This document shows positions 15,034 through 22,970 of a DNA stretch of 24,140 bases, in pieces. Under the pieces are notes generated by a model that did no database searches, had not been told where the DNA came from, and saw only the letters and a program-made list of their open reading frames with translations. The stretch is from assembly GCA_021785055.1 (NCBI GenBank), contig JAJYGS010000137.1:1-24140 (forward strand), given 5' to 3'. The number at the start of each line of letters is the position of its first letter. The stretch's first letter is position 1. The DNA comes from Nitrospirota bacterium (GTDB lineage Bacteria; Nitrospirota; JACRHJ01). Both the position numbers and the translations under genes were made by a program.

Positions 15034-15929
15034 TCTGGCCTCCCGCCTCCCTGCTCTATCCCGCAGTCCTTTACCGGTCTTTTAAGGAACGGGATAAAAT
15101 CCGCCTTCCCAAGGGTATTGTCCTTGGACTTGTCGTATATCAGGGCCTCGATGGCCGATGCGTCCGTCGTGCCCCACCAGTTGTTCGTAAAGTCTATATC
15201 CTTTTTCTGGTTCATGCCGAAGTTTACGGCGTATTCCTTGCTGTCCAGTATGTCGTTGTCGTAAATTTTCACGGAGTTCCATGTCTTTCGCACGGGAAAG
15301 AAGGTCTGGCCGTTCCCCCGGAAAACGTTCTTCCTGATTGTGGTGCGGGAGCCGAGCGCCTCGAAACGGATGCCGAAGTTATTGTTTATAAAGTCGTTGT
15401 GCGATATCAGGACGTCCGTAGTGGAGAACCTCATGCCCTCGAAGTTGTTGGTGAAAAGGTTGTCCTTTATCGTGCCCGTGGAGTAATGCACCTGCAGCCC
15501 GGTAAAGGCATACTCGAACTTGCAGTATTCCACGATGGAGTTCTTGCTCATCGCGATCTGGACAAACGTCCAGTCCTTTATCTTCGGCTTCGGCTGCGCC
15601 GAGGTGAACACGATGGGCCTATCCTTCGTGCCCTTCGCGATAATCCGCCCCTCGATTGTCAGTTCCCCGTCGCCGATGCCGTTTTTGTCTTCGTCCACCC
15701 AGGGGAACTTTACTACCGTGCCGGGGAGTATTGTCAGGGTGCATCCGCGTTTCACGACGTTCTGACCTATCAACGTTATTTCGCCGCTCCAGGTCTCGTC
15801 GTGCTGAATGTAGGCCTTATCGTATACCGCCGGCGCCGCCGTCTTACCCGGCGCCGCAGCAGCCGATGCCGGTAGACCGGCCTGCCCCGCGAAAAGCGCC
15901 AGCGTTACGAATGCGGCGGCTAATTTCAT
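15030..15929 (-). CDS. Exported right-handed beta-helix protein
   Basis: About 299 residues from the ATG at 15927-15929, chosen over an in-frame upstream start because it is followed at once by a signal peptide (MKLAAAFVTLALFAGQAGLP, cut near AAAAP) and overlaps the preceding stop by 4 bases. The cap has DETWSGEITLIG and TILPGTVVKF. It is interrupted at residues 79-87 by DEDKNGIGD, an EF-hand-like acidic loop that may bind calcium. Beta-helix coils follow (NNFEGMRF, NNNFGIRF), then the tail NNWWG...LIYDKSKDNTLGKA and F-x-KRPV. It is closely similar to the protein at 579-1697, including the acidic loop. The stop overlaps the DUF362 start by 4 bases. Confidence 0.83.
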   Translation of the reverse strand: MKLAAAFVTLALFAGQAGLPASAAAAPGKTAAPAVYDKAYIQHDETWSGEITLIGQNVVKRGCTLTILPGTVVKFPWVDEDKNGIGDGELTIEGRIIAKGTKDRPIVFTSAQPKPKIKDWTFVQIAMSKNSIVEYCKFEYAFTGLQVHYSTGTIKDNLFTNNFEGMRFSTTDVLISHNDFINNNFGIRFEALGSRTTIRKNVFRGNGQTFFPVRKTWNSVKIYDNDILDSKEYAVNFGMNQKKDIDFTNNWWGTTDASAIEALIYDKSKDNTLGKADFIPFLKRPVKDCGIEQGGGRPE

Positions 15930-17083
15930 TGAGGTATTTTCTCCACGGGGATGTCTATGCCCTTTAATACCTGGCCGGTATTTATATTTACATGATGGTC
16001 GCCCGTGCCCTCGTAGCTGCCGTACCATTCGCCGAAGGCGGGCGTGCCGCCGTATCTCGAACGGGCGCCGATGTAATAGGTCCCGCCCTTGGAGATGTTC
16101 AGGACGTAGACGCCGTCTTTATCCGCGGGCCTGGAGATAAACTCCGGCCTCTTGTGGGCCATCACCTTCTCTATATATGCGAAGGCGTAGGCGCCCTTCA
16201 CGGGCCTGCCCTTGTCGTCGAGTATCCTGCCGGTGATATGCGTCCCGGTATCCCTGAACAGGCTGTCCTCTCTGCCGATCTCCCCGGCCTTGGATATTAC
16301 CCCGAAATCCACCTTCGCCACTTTGCCGGCCTTTACATGCACCGGGTTAGCCACGTAATATCCGAAGTAATCGCCTTCATGCAGCGGGCCGGCTTTCTTG
16401 CCGTTCTCCCGTTTTCTGGCTATGAGGAAGTAATCGGTATCCGGGAGGAACTCCATGCGGAAGACGCCGTCCTCGCCCGTAGGCGGCGAGGCGGAGTATC
16501 CCTGGCCCCGGAAGTTGTCCTTGCCGTCCATATACAGCGTGACTATCGCGCCCTTTACCGGCTGTCCGCTCCAGGTAACGGTGCCGGTAAGCGTCCCGTC
16601 GTCCTTGTCGCTCGAATCCGAATAGGAAACGGAGGCCGAATATTTCACGAGCGCAAAGCCGACGTGAGTATATTTTCCCGGCACAGCCGTTATGGGGTTG
16701 CTGCCCTGGAAACAGAAGCAGTCTCCGACGGCAAGCGGCCCGTCGTATTTAAGAACCTCCGCGGAATCTCCTGCGGCAGGGGCGCCGGATGCGGGAACCT
16801 TGGCGAGTTGTTTGGCCGCCAGGTAATAGGTCCCGGGCGGGCAGTCCAGCTTCCAGCTCCCGTCTTCTTTGGTCGGGGCGGAAACGGTCACGGGCCTGTC
16901 TGCCAGCATGTCGCCAAAGCTCTTGTAGACATAGACGCGCGCGCCCTGGAACACCTGGCTGTCGCATACCACCCGGCCCTCGAAGCCTGTGCCGGTATTC
17001 GGTTCCGGCGCCGCGCCCGCGGTGGTTATGCAAGGCAGTGCCATGAAGAGAGCGGCCAGGGCGAAGACGAGATATTTGTTCAT
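15926..17083 (-). CDS. Exported protein with three carboxypeptidase-regulatory-like modules
   Basis: 385 residues with a signal peptide (hydrophobic core VFALAALFMALPCIT, cut near AGA-AP). Modules lie at about 30-150, 165-270 and 285-382. The first has an unusual linker (ASGAPAAGDSAEVLKYDG) before the conserved GD-x-F-x-F-x-G-S-NP motif, which here contains an extra Cys (GDCFCF). The second module shows YFLIARKRENGKKAGPLHEG, then GDYFGYYVANPV. The third ends with YYIGARS and DHHVNI, where the usual DHSV is altered. A ribosome site AGGGG sits six bases before the ATG. The stop overlaps the next start as ATGA (15926-15929), so this protein and the following beta-helix are probably made together. 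Confidence 0.82.
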   Translation of the reverse strand: MNKYLVFALAALFMALPCITTAGAAPEPNTGTGFEGRVVCDSQVFQGARVYVYKSFGDMLADRPVTVSAPTKEDGSWKLDCPPGTYYLAAKQLAKVPASGAPAAGDSAEVLKYDGPLAVGDCFCFQGSNPITAVPGKYTHVGFALVKYSASVSYSDSSDKDDGTLTGTVTWSGQPVKGAIVTLYMDGKDNFRGQGYSASPPTGEDGVFRMEFLPDTDYFLIARKRENGKKAGPLHEGDYFGYYVANPVHVKAGKVAKVDFGVISKAGEIGREDSLFRDTGTHITGRILDDKGRPVKGAYAFAYIEKVMAHKRPEFISRPADKDGVYVLNISKGGTYYIGARSRYGGTPAFGEWYGSYEGTGDHHVNINTGQVLKGIDIPVEKIPQ

Positions 17084-17092
17084 TTATAGCCC

Positions 17093-18166
17093 CTATTGAA
17101 CCTTTTCCACGACGATGTCTATATCTTTGAGCTTGTCGCCGGTCTTGAGTTTAACGGAGTGGTCGTCGTCGCCCGCATAGCGCCCCAAGAGGTCGCCCTT
17201 TTCCGCAGGGCCGCCTATGGTGTTGCGAGCGCCGATATAATAAACGCCGCCCCCGGACAGGCTTATCGAATACGTCCCGTCCGGGCCTGTCATCTTCGAT
17301 ATGAAGTCCGGCTTCATTGTCATCATCGAGTCCCTGTATGCGCTCGCATAGACCCCGGCGACCGGTTTTCCGGCCTTATCGGTTATTTTGCCTTCCACTA
17401 CCGTCTCGCCCGCCTTTACCGTCCCGCCGAGCGTCAGCTCCTGCCCGGCTTTTTTGACCTTCACAAGCTTCTTGACGCAGTTTATGGCTATGACGGTATA
17501 GTTTCCCTTTTCCACCTTGACGGGATTGTCGGGAGAGAACCCGAACTGGTCTCCCACGCCAAGCGGGCCCATGCTGTCCCCCGCCAGGCGCTTCCTTGCG
17601 ACGACGTAATACGTCCCCGGCCCAAGCGAAAAAGCGAACTGTCCTTTTTTATTCGTCAGTATGGAGGCGTAGCCTATGCCCCGGAAGATGGTATCGCCGT
17701 CCTGGTAGAGCGTGACACGAGCACGGTCGAGGGGCTTGCCGCCGAAAAAGACCTGGCCCCGGATGCCTGTGTCGCCGGGCTTCTTTGCGGCGACGGTAAG
17801 GATTGGCACGCAGTTGATGCCGATGTTAATCGTCTCGCCGTCGCCGATTGTAACGGGATTCCCGCCGTAATAGGCGTAGTAATCCCCGACCGCGGGGTTG
17901 TCGAGCGTGCCTTTTACGGGTTTCTTCGCGATGAGGTAATATCTGCCCTTGGCCGCGGAGATGCTGAAAGAACCTTTGTTGGCGGTCGGCCCGGCCTTGT
18001 AATCCGCCGGCCCCCTGAAGCCGGTATCATACTTCGAGTAAAGATATACATACGCCCCGTTTATGGGCTTTCCCTCGCAGTTCACCTTTCCGCTTATGAT
18101 GCCTGCGGCAAGGGAAACATGCGGAAGAAGGAGAAGTATGGAGAACAGGAGAAAAATTCTTTTCAT
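17093..18166 (-). CDS. Exported protein with three carboxypeptidase-regulatory-like modules
   Basis: 357 residues counted from the ATG at 18164-18166. A TTG one codon earlier is too close to the AAAGGGG ribosome site. A signal peptide (KRIFLLFSILLLLPHVSLA) is cut near LAA-G. Three transthyretin-like modules follow, at about 24-125, 135-235 and 255-355. Shared motifs are YYLIAKKP, GGNPVTIGDGE, YYVVARKRLAG, GDQFGF...NPV, YYIGARN and DHSVKL. The first module carries the FRGPADYKAGPT segment that recurs in the lipoprotein at 7640-8392. The protein is a near structural twin of its downstream neighbour, which begins only 9 bases after this stop, so the two look like a tandem duplication. The binding partner is unknown. 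Confidence 0.82.
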   Translation of the reverse strand: MKRIFLLFSILLLLPHVSLAAGIISGKVNCEGKPINGAYVYLYSKYDTGFRGPADYKAGPTANKGSFSISAAKGRYYLIAKKPVKGTLDNPAVGDYYAYYGGNPVTIGDGETINIGINCVPILTVAAKKPGDTGIRGQVFFGGKPLDRARVTLYQDGDTIFRGIGYASILTNKKGQFAFSLGPGTYYVVARKRLAGDSMGPLGVGDQFGFSPDNPVKVEKGNYTVIAINCVKKLVKVKKAGQELTLGGTVKAGETVVEGKITDKAGKPVAGVYASAYRDSMMTMKPDFISKMTGPDGTYSISLSGGGVYYIGARNTIGGPAEKGDLLGRYAGDDDHSVKLKTGDKLKDIDIVVEKVQ

Positions 18167-18194
18167 CAATACCCCTTTCGTGGAAACCTTAAAG

Positions 18195-18228
18195 TCTCCG
18201 GGTTCCCGCTTCCGCGGGAATGGCGGAC
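18195..18228. repeat. REP-like palindromic intergenic element
   Basis: In the 69-base gap between two secreted-protein genes sits TTCCCGC-TTCC-GCGGGAA (18203-18220), a perfect 7-base stem with a 4-base loop. It is flanked by TCTCCGGG on one side and TGGCGGA on the other. The layout closely follows the widespread dispersed palindrome of the form GGATTCCCGC-loop-GCGGGAATGxCGGA seen in many proteobacterial and Nitrospirota genomes (from memory, not searched). There is no U-tract on either side, so it is unlikely to be a simple terminator. It may still affect transcript stability. Confidence 0.6.
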
Positions 18229-18235
18229 AAATTTT

Positions 18236-19636
18236 TTAATTTATCCCCGCATTCTTTATTTTTGTCTCTTTCCAGCCGCTATAATCTATGCGGTCTTCGA
18301 GGTATACGCCGGAGTAGCCCTTATAGGTGCGCGTCGGACGGTCATAGCCGTCGATGAAGCTTTTTATGTTTGCCTGCGGCCCCTTGCCGTCCATTTCACG
18401 GGTAACATCCGCGCCCCACCAGTTGCCCGAGGCGTCCACGCTGCCCATTATCTTCGCCCCGTCGTTCAGCTTCTGGGGCACCGCCTTTGCCCGGCTGGCC
18501 ATGTTGATATTCTGAGCCTGGCGTCCCCTGGTCGGCTTATGCTTGACCCGGCGCTCCCAGTCCGACGACATGTTGCCGAGCTCTACCTGAATTTTGTTGT
18601 TCCAGATGTTGTTGCCGTTTATCAGGGCGTAAGACGAGAGATGCAGGTATATCCCCTTGTCGTTGTCGTGTATGTCGTTGGCCGTGATGGTCGGGTGGGA
18701 TATCTGTATGCAGAGAATCGCCTTCTTGTTCTTGTAAAAATCGTTATACTTTACCGTGGGGCTGGACGCCCGGAAGCACACCAGCCCTTCCTTGTTTCCC
18801 GTAAGTTCGTTCTTCTCGAATATCGGCGAGGTATACTGTTGGCATACCGCACCCGTTATGTTGTCTATGAAGCGGTTGCCCTCAATGGTAAAGACCGTGC
18901 CTACGATGCTGGCGAAGAGCCCGCATTTATTGTCTTTTATGACATTGCCCTCTATAATTTGGGCGGCCTGGACGGATATTCCGGTATCACAGCCGGTAAT
19001 GGTGTTGTTTTTGATAAGCGGCTCCGCGTTCTGGGAAGAAACAATGCCGTTCTTCCCGCACTTTTCTATGGTATTCCCGGTTATGGACGGAAAGGCACCC
19101 AACTGGCAGTTTATCCCGCTTCCGGCAATGTCCCGGATGGTATTCCCGGAAATCACCGGCTTCGCCTTTCTCGCAATCACTATTCCCTGCCCGCCCTGGG
19201 TAATCGTGCAGTTCTTAATCTCCGGCGAGCAGGAGGCTATGCTTACCGAGGCGGCATAGGAGATTACACACCTCTTAAGCACGGAGACCTTCTTCGATTC
19301 GCTGAAGCTTATGCCCGGCCAGCACCCCGCCACGGGGGATTTGTCTTTGGATGTAAAGGTAACTGGCGCGGATTTATTCCCTTCAGCCTTCAGGATTCCT
19401 TCGACCGTCAGCCCCGCCTTGTCCCCGAATCTCACCACCGCCCCCGGCATGACCCTGAGCGTGACCTTCTTCGGCACTTTAACCGCCTGAATGACGCTTA
19501 CCTTACCCGACCAGACGGTGTCCTTGCTTAAAACAATAGGCTGGTTTACCGTCAGATCCGCAACGGCTGAAGTGGAAATTAATGCCGCAACAAACCCCGT
19601 CGCGGCAAGAGAAACCTTAAAAAACCGGAAATACAT
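18236..19636 (-). CDS. Exported right-handed parallel beta-helix protein (NosD/pectate-lyase-like fold)
   Basis: 466 residues. The N-terminus is a signal peptide (MYFRFFKVSLAATGFVAALI, cut near AVA-D). The cap shows DTVWSGKVSVI, then VMPGAVVRFG, the arrangement found in all local beta-helix proteins. About fifteen coils follow, most with a GN-x-I-x-(D/N/G)-N or (K)-N-x-I-x-x-C-x-x-G-I pattern at ~22-residue spacing. The C-terminal tail has GNWWG, but the usual Y-D-K segment is replaced by a PQANIKSFIDGYDRP stretch. No catalytic residues of polysaccharide lyases can be assigned. Family knowledge: such solenoids bind or modify carbohydrates, or act as surface scaffolds. It is the longest pure solenoid in the window and has its own GGGG ribosome site. 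Confidence 0.82.
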   Translation of the reverse strand: MYFRFFKVSLAATGFVAALISTSAVADLTVNQPIVLSKDTVWSGKVSVIQAVKVPKKVTLRVMPGAVVRFGDKAGLTVEGILKAEGNKSAPVTFTSKDKSPVAGCWPGISFSESKKVSVLKRCVISYAASVSIASCSPEIKNCTITQGGQGIVIARKAKPVISGNTIRDIAGSGINCQLGAFPSITGNTIEKCGKNGIVSSQNAEPLIKNNTITGCDTGISVQAAQIIEGNVIKDNKCGLFASIVGTVFTIEGNRFIDNITGAVCQQYTSPIFEKNELTGNKEGLVCFRASSPTVKYNDFYKNKKAILCIQISHPTITANDIHDNDKGIYLHLSSYALINGNNIWNNKIQVELGNMSSDWERRVKHKPTRGRQAQNINMASRAKAVPQKLNDGAKIMGSVDASGNWWGADVTREMDGKGPQANIKSFIDGYDRPTRTYKGYSGVYLEDRIDYSGWKETKIKNAGIN

Positions 19637-19665
19637 AATATACCCCGTTTACACTTATACGTTAC

Positions 19666-19680
19666 GTTCCTTTTTGGAAC
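19666..19680. repeat. Small perfect inverted repeat upstream of the large beta-helix gene
   Basis: GTTCC-TTTTT-GGAAC lies in the 80-base gap before the ATG at 19634-19636. The 5-base arms are too short for a good terminator, and there is no U-tract beyond the loop. A regulator half-site pair or chance are both possible. The gap also holds a GGGG ribosome site seven bases before the ATG. I see no convincing promoter. Confidence 0.25.
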
Positions 19681-19716
19681 ACGCCAACCTGTGAAGTGCA
19701 ATTTCCGTGCCCTGAA

Positions 19717-21714
19717 TTACCGCCCTTGAAGGGTCAGGGCATAGAGGAAACCGTCGCGGGAGGATACGTATACCGAAGTCCCGCCAGGGCCGGTCGTAAC
19801 GTTCTGCACAGCGTTGCCCGCCTTGAAAAAAGCCAACAATCCCCCGGTGTTAGGATTGAGACAGTATACATCGCCGGAGTTGTCCCCGTAAAGTATTTTG
19901 TCGTACCCGCCGCCCCCTTTTGCCGCCGGAAAACCGCCCCAGGCCGCCACGGCTGACGAATATATGACACCCCCCCCGGTGAATTTCCAGACAGCCTTGC
20001 CGGTATTTTTATCGATAGCGTCCAACGTCCCGGAACAGTCGCCGATGTAAACGAGGTTGGCCTGGATTAGCGGAGAGGAATATACGATTACGGAGCCGGT
20101 CTTGTATTTCCACCGGATCCGCCCGGTAAGTTCGTTAAAACAATAAATTTTGCCGTCTGCGGAACCGAAATAGACGCAGGAGGCTATGCTCCCGGTGTTA
20201 TCCGAGGCGGGAGAGCTGAGCACGGCTCCGCCGGTTTTAATCCTGCGATATATATGGCCGTCTACAAGTCCAAGCGAATATAATGTCTTGTCGCCTGAGC
20301 CGACATAAATACAGGGAAGTTTGCTCGGCGGCTTAAGGCCCGATGCCGCCCACGAAGACAAAAGAAGCCGGCTTCTTATGGGCCCGCCAGTCTTGAATTC
20401 CCAGATTTTTTTGCCCGTTTCGGCATTAAAGGCATAGATAGCGCCGCTGAAGCCGCCCATATAAACGACTCCATTATAAACCACGGGCGAGGCCTGTCTG
20501 TGGTCGTCGAAATTGCTTTTCGGCATCCGGAACTTCCATGTCAGCTTTCCGTCTTTTTCGTTCAGGCAGTAGACATACCTGTTCCAGGAGCCGAAGTATA
20601 TTTTGCCGCCCGATATTGCCGGGGTGGAATCCACGCAGTCTCCTGCATCGAATTTCCAGATTAATTTGCCGCCATCCGCCCGGACGGCGTAGAAATTATG
20701 GTCCCAGGAACCGAAATAGACCGCACCCTTATCCTCCACCGCACCGCCGTCGACATATGCCCCGGTCTTGAATTTCCACTTTATTTTTATCCCCGGCCCG
20801 GCCGGCCCGGCGCCGATTACCGCCCGCGAGAGCGGCAGGACGACGTCCGCTTTCCCTATGGCCGGATCCGAGGCCTTGTCGTAGATTTTCTTTTTGATTT
20901 CGGCTATATCCGGCGTCCCCCACCAGTCTTCGACGAGCTTTACGTCGTCCTTGTGAAAATCCCCGAGGCGCAAGTCCATGCCCCTGTTTCCATAAATATT
21001 GTCGTGTTCGATAGAACAGGCGGAGTCTTTTGCGTTTAAGAATATCCCGTCCCTGTTATTTGTAATATCGCAGAACGTGACATCGACCTTTGATTGCCAG
21101 AAGTTCAGCCCCTTGCCTGAATTGCCTTTTATGTCGCAGTGGTCGAAGCTTGCCCTGCAAACTCCAAGGCGGCTGCCGTCCCTGTTTTTCGTTATGACAC
21201 ATCTGGAGACGGACAGCCGGGAGAAATGCGCATGTATGGTATACGCGGAATACATAAACCGGCATCGTTTGAATATATCCCCCGTGGAGTGGTCGAGGAA
21301 TATGCAGCCCCAGTCGCCCGGTTTCGGCGTCTTTTCGGCGGAGGCCGGTCTACCGGCGTCGGAAGTGAAGGTTATTTCCCTGCCTTTTTCGCCTTCGGCG
21401 ATTATTTTTCCTTCGACCCGTATGCCGCTGCCGGGAATCAATATCCGGGACTCGTCCCCGGCGTTCTCGGGCGGCGCGGCGATTTTTTTGAAAAGCACGG
21501 TGGTTCCGGGCGCGATTTTAAGCGTAACCCCGTCCGGCACGAATACCACGCCGCCTACAATAACCGTCCCGCTCCAGGTAGTATCTTTTGTTATAGTGGA
21601 ATTGGAGTTATCTATCCGGGGTTCAGCGGCGTGCGCGGAAAGCGGGAGGGAAAAAACGCATAATATTGCGAATATCCATGCCGTTAATGATTGCCCTCCC
21701 AACCGCCCTCTCAT
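19717..21714 (-). CDS. Exported fusion: right-handed beta-helix plus eight-bladed PQQ/BamB-type beta-propeller
   Basis: 665 residues with a signal peptide ending near SAHAA (about 30). Residues ~40-300 form a right-handed parallel beta-helix: an N-terminal cap with TTWSGTVIVGG and APGTTVLF, coils of the N-x-x-G-I type, and the closing DWWG...IYDK tail shared with neighbours. Residues ~310-665 hold eight propeller blades of the PQQ type, recognisable by repeated (V/I)-Y-x-G-S, a-Y-x-(L/F)-(N/D) and W-K-(F/Y) segments. No dehydrogenase catalytic residues or heme motif are apparent, so a BamB-like scaffold or binding role is more likely than a quinoprotein enzyme. The gene overlaps the preceding stop by 4 bases and has only a weak ribosome site (GGGCGG), which suggests translational coupling. 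A gap of 80 bases separates it from the next gene. Confidence 0.85.
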   Translation of the reverse strand: MRGRLGGQSLTAWIFAILCVFSLPLSAHAAEPRIDNSNSTITKDTTWSGTVIVGGVVFVPDGVTLKIAPGTTVLFKKIAAPPENAGDESRILIPGSGIRVEGKIIAEGEKGREITFTSDAGRPASAEKTPKPGDWGCIFLDHSTGDIFKRCRFMYSAYTIHAHFSRLSVSRCVITKNRDGSRLGVCRASFDHCDIKGNSGKGLNFWQSKVDVTFCDITNNRDGIFLNAKDSACSIEHDNIYGNRGMDLRLGDFHKDDVKLVEDWWGTPDIAEIKKKIYDKASDPAIGKADVVLPLSRAVIGAGPAGPGIKIKWKFKTGAYVDGGAVEDKGAVYFGSWDHNFYAVRADGGKLIWKFDAGDCVDSTPAISGGKIYFGSWNRYVYCLNEKDGKLTWKFRMPKSNFDDHRQASPVVYNGVVYMGGFSGAIYAFNAETGKKIWEFKTGGPIRSRLLLSSWAASGLKPPSKLPCIYVGSGDKTLYSLGLVDGHIYRRIKTGGAVLSSPASDNTGSIASCVYFGSADGKIYCFNELTGRIRWKYKTGSVIVYSSPLIQANLVYIGDCSGTLDAIDKNTGKAVWKFTGGGVIYSSAVAAWGGFPAAKGGGGYDKILYGDNSGDVYCLNPNTGGLLAFFKAGNAVQNVTTGPGGTSVYVSSRDGFLYALTLQGR

Positions 21715-22835
21715 TTTCCGCCCACCACGTCCGCCGTTATGTCGAGGCCGCCTACCGTCTTCCCGGCTACGATAACCACGGAGTGGTCGGGGTTTCCGTC
21801 GTAGCGTCCCCAGTACTGGCCGTTGTCGACGGGCTTGCCGAGGACGCTCCTTGCGCCAAGGTAATACTTGCCGGAAAACGGCACTTCAAGGCGGAATACG
21901 CCGTCCGCTCCGGTCTTGCCGGAGACTATCGCGGGCCGGTTGGTCATCGTGTCTTTTTTATACAGGCAGGCGTACATCCCTTTGAGGGGCTTGCCGTTTT
22001 TGTCCTTTATCGTCCCGGAGACGACGGTAAAACCCTGACCGCCGGGCGCGGCCTTTTCCACCTTCATCATCACCGGAAATTCGACGTGCAGGACCTTACC
22101 CTTGTGCACCACGAGCGGGTTTATGTCGAGGTAGCCGTAGTAATCCCCCACGCTCAACGGGCCTGTTACCTCCCTGTTCATACGCTTCCTCGCCACGAGG
22201 TAATATGTACCCTCGTTCATCCTCATCTTGAAGCGGCCATCCACGCCCGTCGGCGGGGACATGTAATACCCAAGGCCCCTGAAAGAGCTGTCGGAATCGA
22301 GGTAGATATAAATCGTCACTCCGTCGAGCGGCTTGCCGTCGAGCGTAACCGTCCCCTCGATGCCGCCCTTTCCCTTTTCCTTGCAGGCCGTCGGTTCCTG
22401 GTCTTTTGGCTTTACCATCAGGTTTATGGTTATCTTCGCCGCCTTTAACGGGTCGATTATAACGGGATTTCCGCCGTAGAAGGCGTAGAGATCTCCTGGT
22501 GCCGGGCGCCAGGCGGCTGCCGGTCGGGCATCAGGATTCTTGTTCGACCCGGTGAGTTTTTCCATCGCCGCGAGGTAAAAAGACCCGCGCGGGAGCTTCA
22601 TTTTAAACCTGCCGTCGGGGCCGCTGGTTACGGGCGGCGCGGAAGGTTGTTTAAAAAGCTGCACGGGATCGGAGTATGCGGTGACTGTCGCGCCCGGCAT
22701 CGGCTTCGCGTGGAACATCACCCTGCCCGTGACATAACCTGTTTGCGCGGCGGAAGAGGCGACCGGGAAAACAAGAAAACACAGGGCGCATATCAGGAAG
22801 AACGACGACGCATTTTTTATTGCTGAACCTTTCAT
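21711..22835 (-). CDS. Exported protein with three carboxypeptidase-regulatory-like (transthyretin-like) modules
   Basis: 374 residues with a signal peptide (hydrophobic core FFLICALCFLVFPVASS, likely cut near SSA-AQ). Three beta-sandwich modules of the CarboxypepD_reg type follow, at about 31-145, 165-260 and 275-370. Each opens with G-x-V plus a (G/D)-K-P-(M/L)-x-G-(A/V)-T-V segment and closes with P-x-G-x-(F/Y)-Y-L. Local signatures include GGNPV, GDYYGYLDINPLVV, YYLVARKR, YYLGAR and DHSVV. There is no peptidase domain, so these are structural or binding modules. The start is an ATG preceded by GGAG four bases away. It is the first gene after the terminator, and its stop overlaps the next start by 4 bases (ATGA). 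No clear promoter is visible in the ~30 bases between terminator and start. Close relatives are at 17093-18166, 15926-17083 and 7640-8392. Confidence 0.82.
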   Translation of the reverse strand: MKGSAIKNASSFFLICALCFLVFPVASSAAQTGYVTGRVMFHAKPMPGATVTAYSDPVQLFKQPSAPPVTSGPDGRFKMKLPRGSFYLAAMEKLTGSNKNPDARPAAAWRPAPGDLYAFYGGNPVIIDPLKAAKITINLMVKPKDQEPTACKEKGKGGIEGTVTLDGKPLDGVTIYIYLDSDSSFRGLGYYMSPPTGVDGRFKMRMNEGTYYLVARKRMNREVTGPLSVGDYYGYLDINPLVVHKGKVLHVEFPVMMKVEKAAPGGQGFTVVSGTIKDKNGKPLKGMYACLYKKDTMTNRPAIVSGKTGADGVFRLEVPFSGKYYLGARSVLGKPVDNGQYWGRYDGNPDHSVVIVAGKTVGGLDITADVVGGK

Positions 22836-22865
22836 GTTGCTCCAGGCCGTATAGTGCAGGCGTTA

Positions 22866-22907
22866 CAAAAACAGGCCGCCTACGGGCTGAACTTACCCAT
22901 AGGCGGC
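22866..22907 (-). terminator. Rho-independent terminator after the first FG-GAP gene
   Basis: On the minus strand a 12-base arm, GCCGCCTATGGG, is followed by a 9-base loop and CCCGTAGGCGGC. All 12 positions pair, one of them as G-U. CTGTTTTTG follows directly, giving a U-tract at 22867-22871. The hairpin lies 64 bases after the stop of the FG-GAP gene and 40 bases before the next start. The plus-strand side is also T-rich (GATTTTATTTT), so it could act in both directions. Confidence 0.85.
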
Positions 22908-22970
22908 TGATTTTATTTTCACTGTTTCATAAAGAGGGCCCTGTGCATTTACCCAGGCCCCCGGCCCACC

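Noticed and set aside
15930..16028. N-terminal extension of 33 residues for the beta-helix gene at 15030-15929
   Set aside because: It overlaps the upstream gene, is rich in Arg and Lys, and would bury the signal peptide that starts at the ATG overlapping the stop codon.
17096..19531. 811-codon open frame on the plus strand
   Set aside because: It runs antisense through two well-supported genes and the REP-like gap, has no recognisable domain, and its composition is what the reverse of GC-rich codons gives.
19717..21714. Propeller considered as a PQQ-dependent dehydrogenase
   Set aside because: The blades are short BamB-like repeats and I see none of the catalytic or heme features expected of quinoprotein dehydrogenases.
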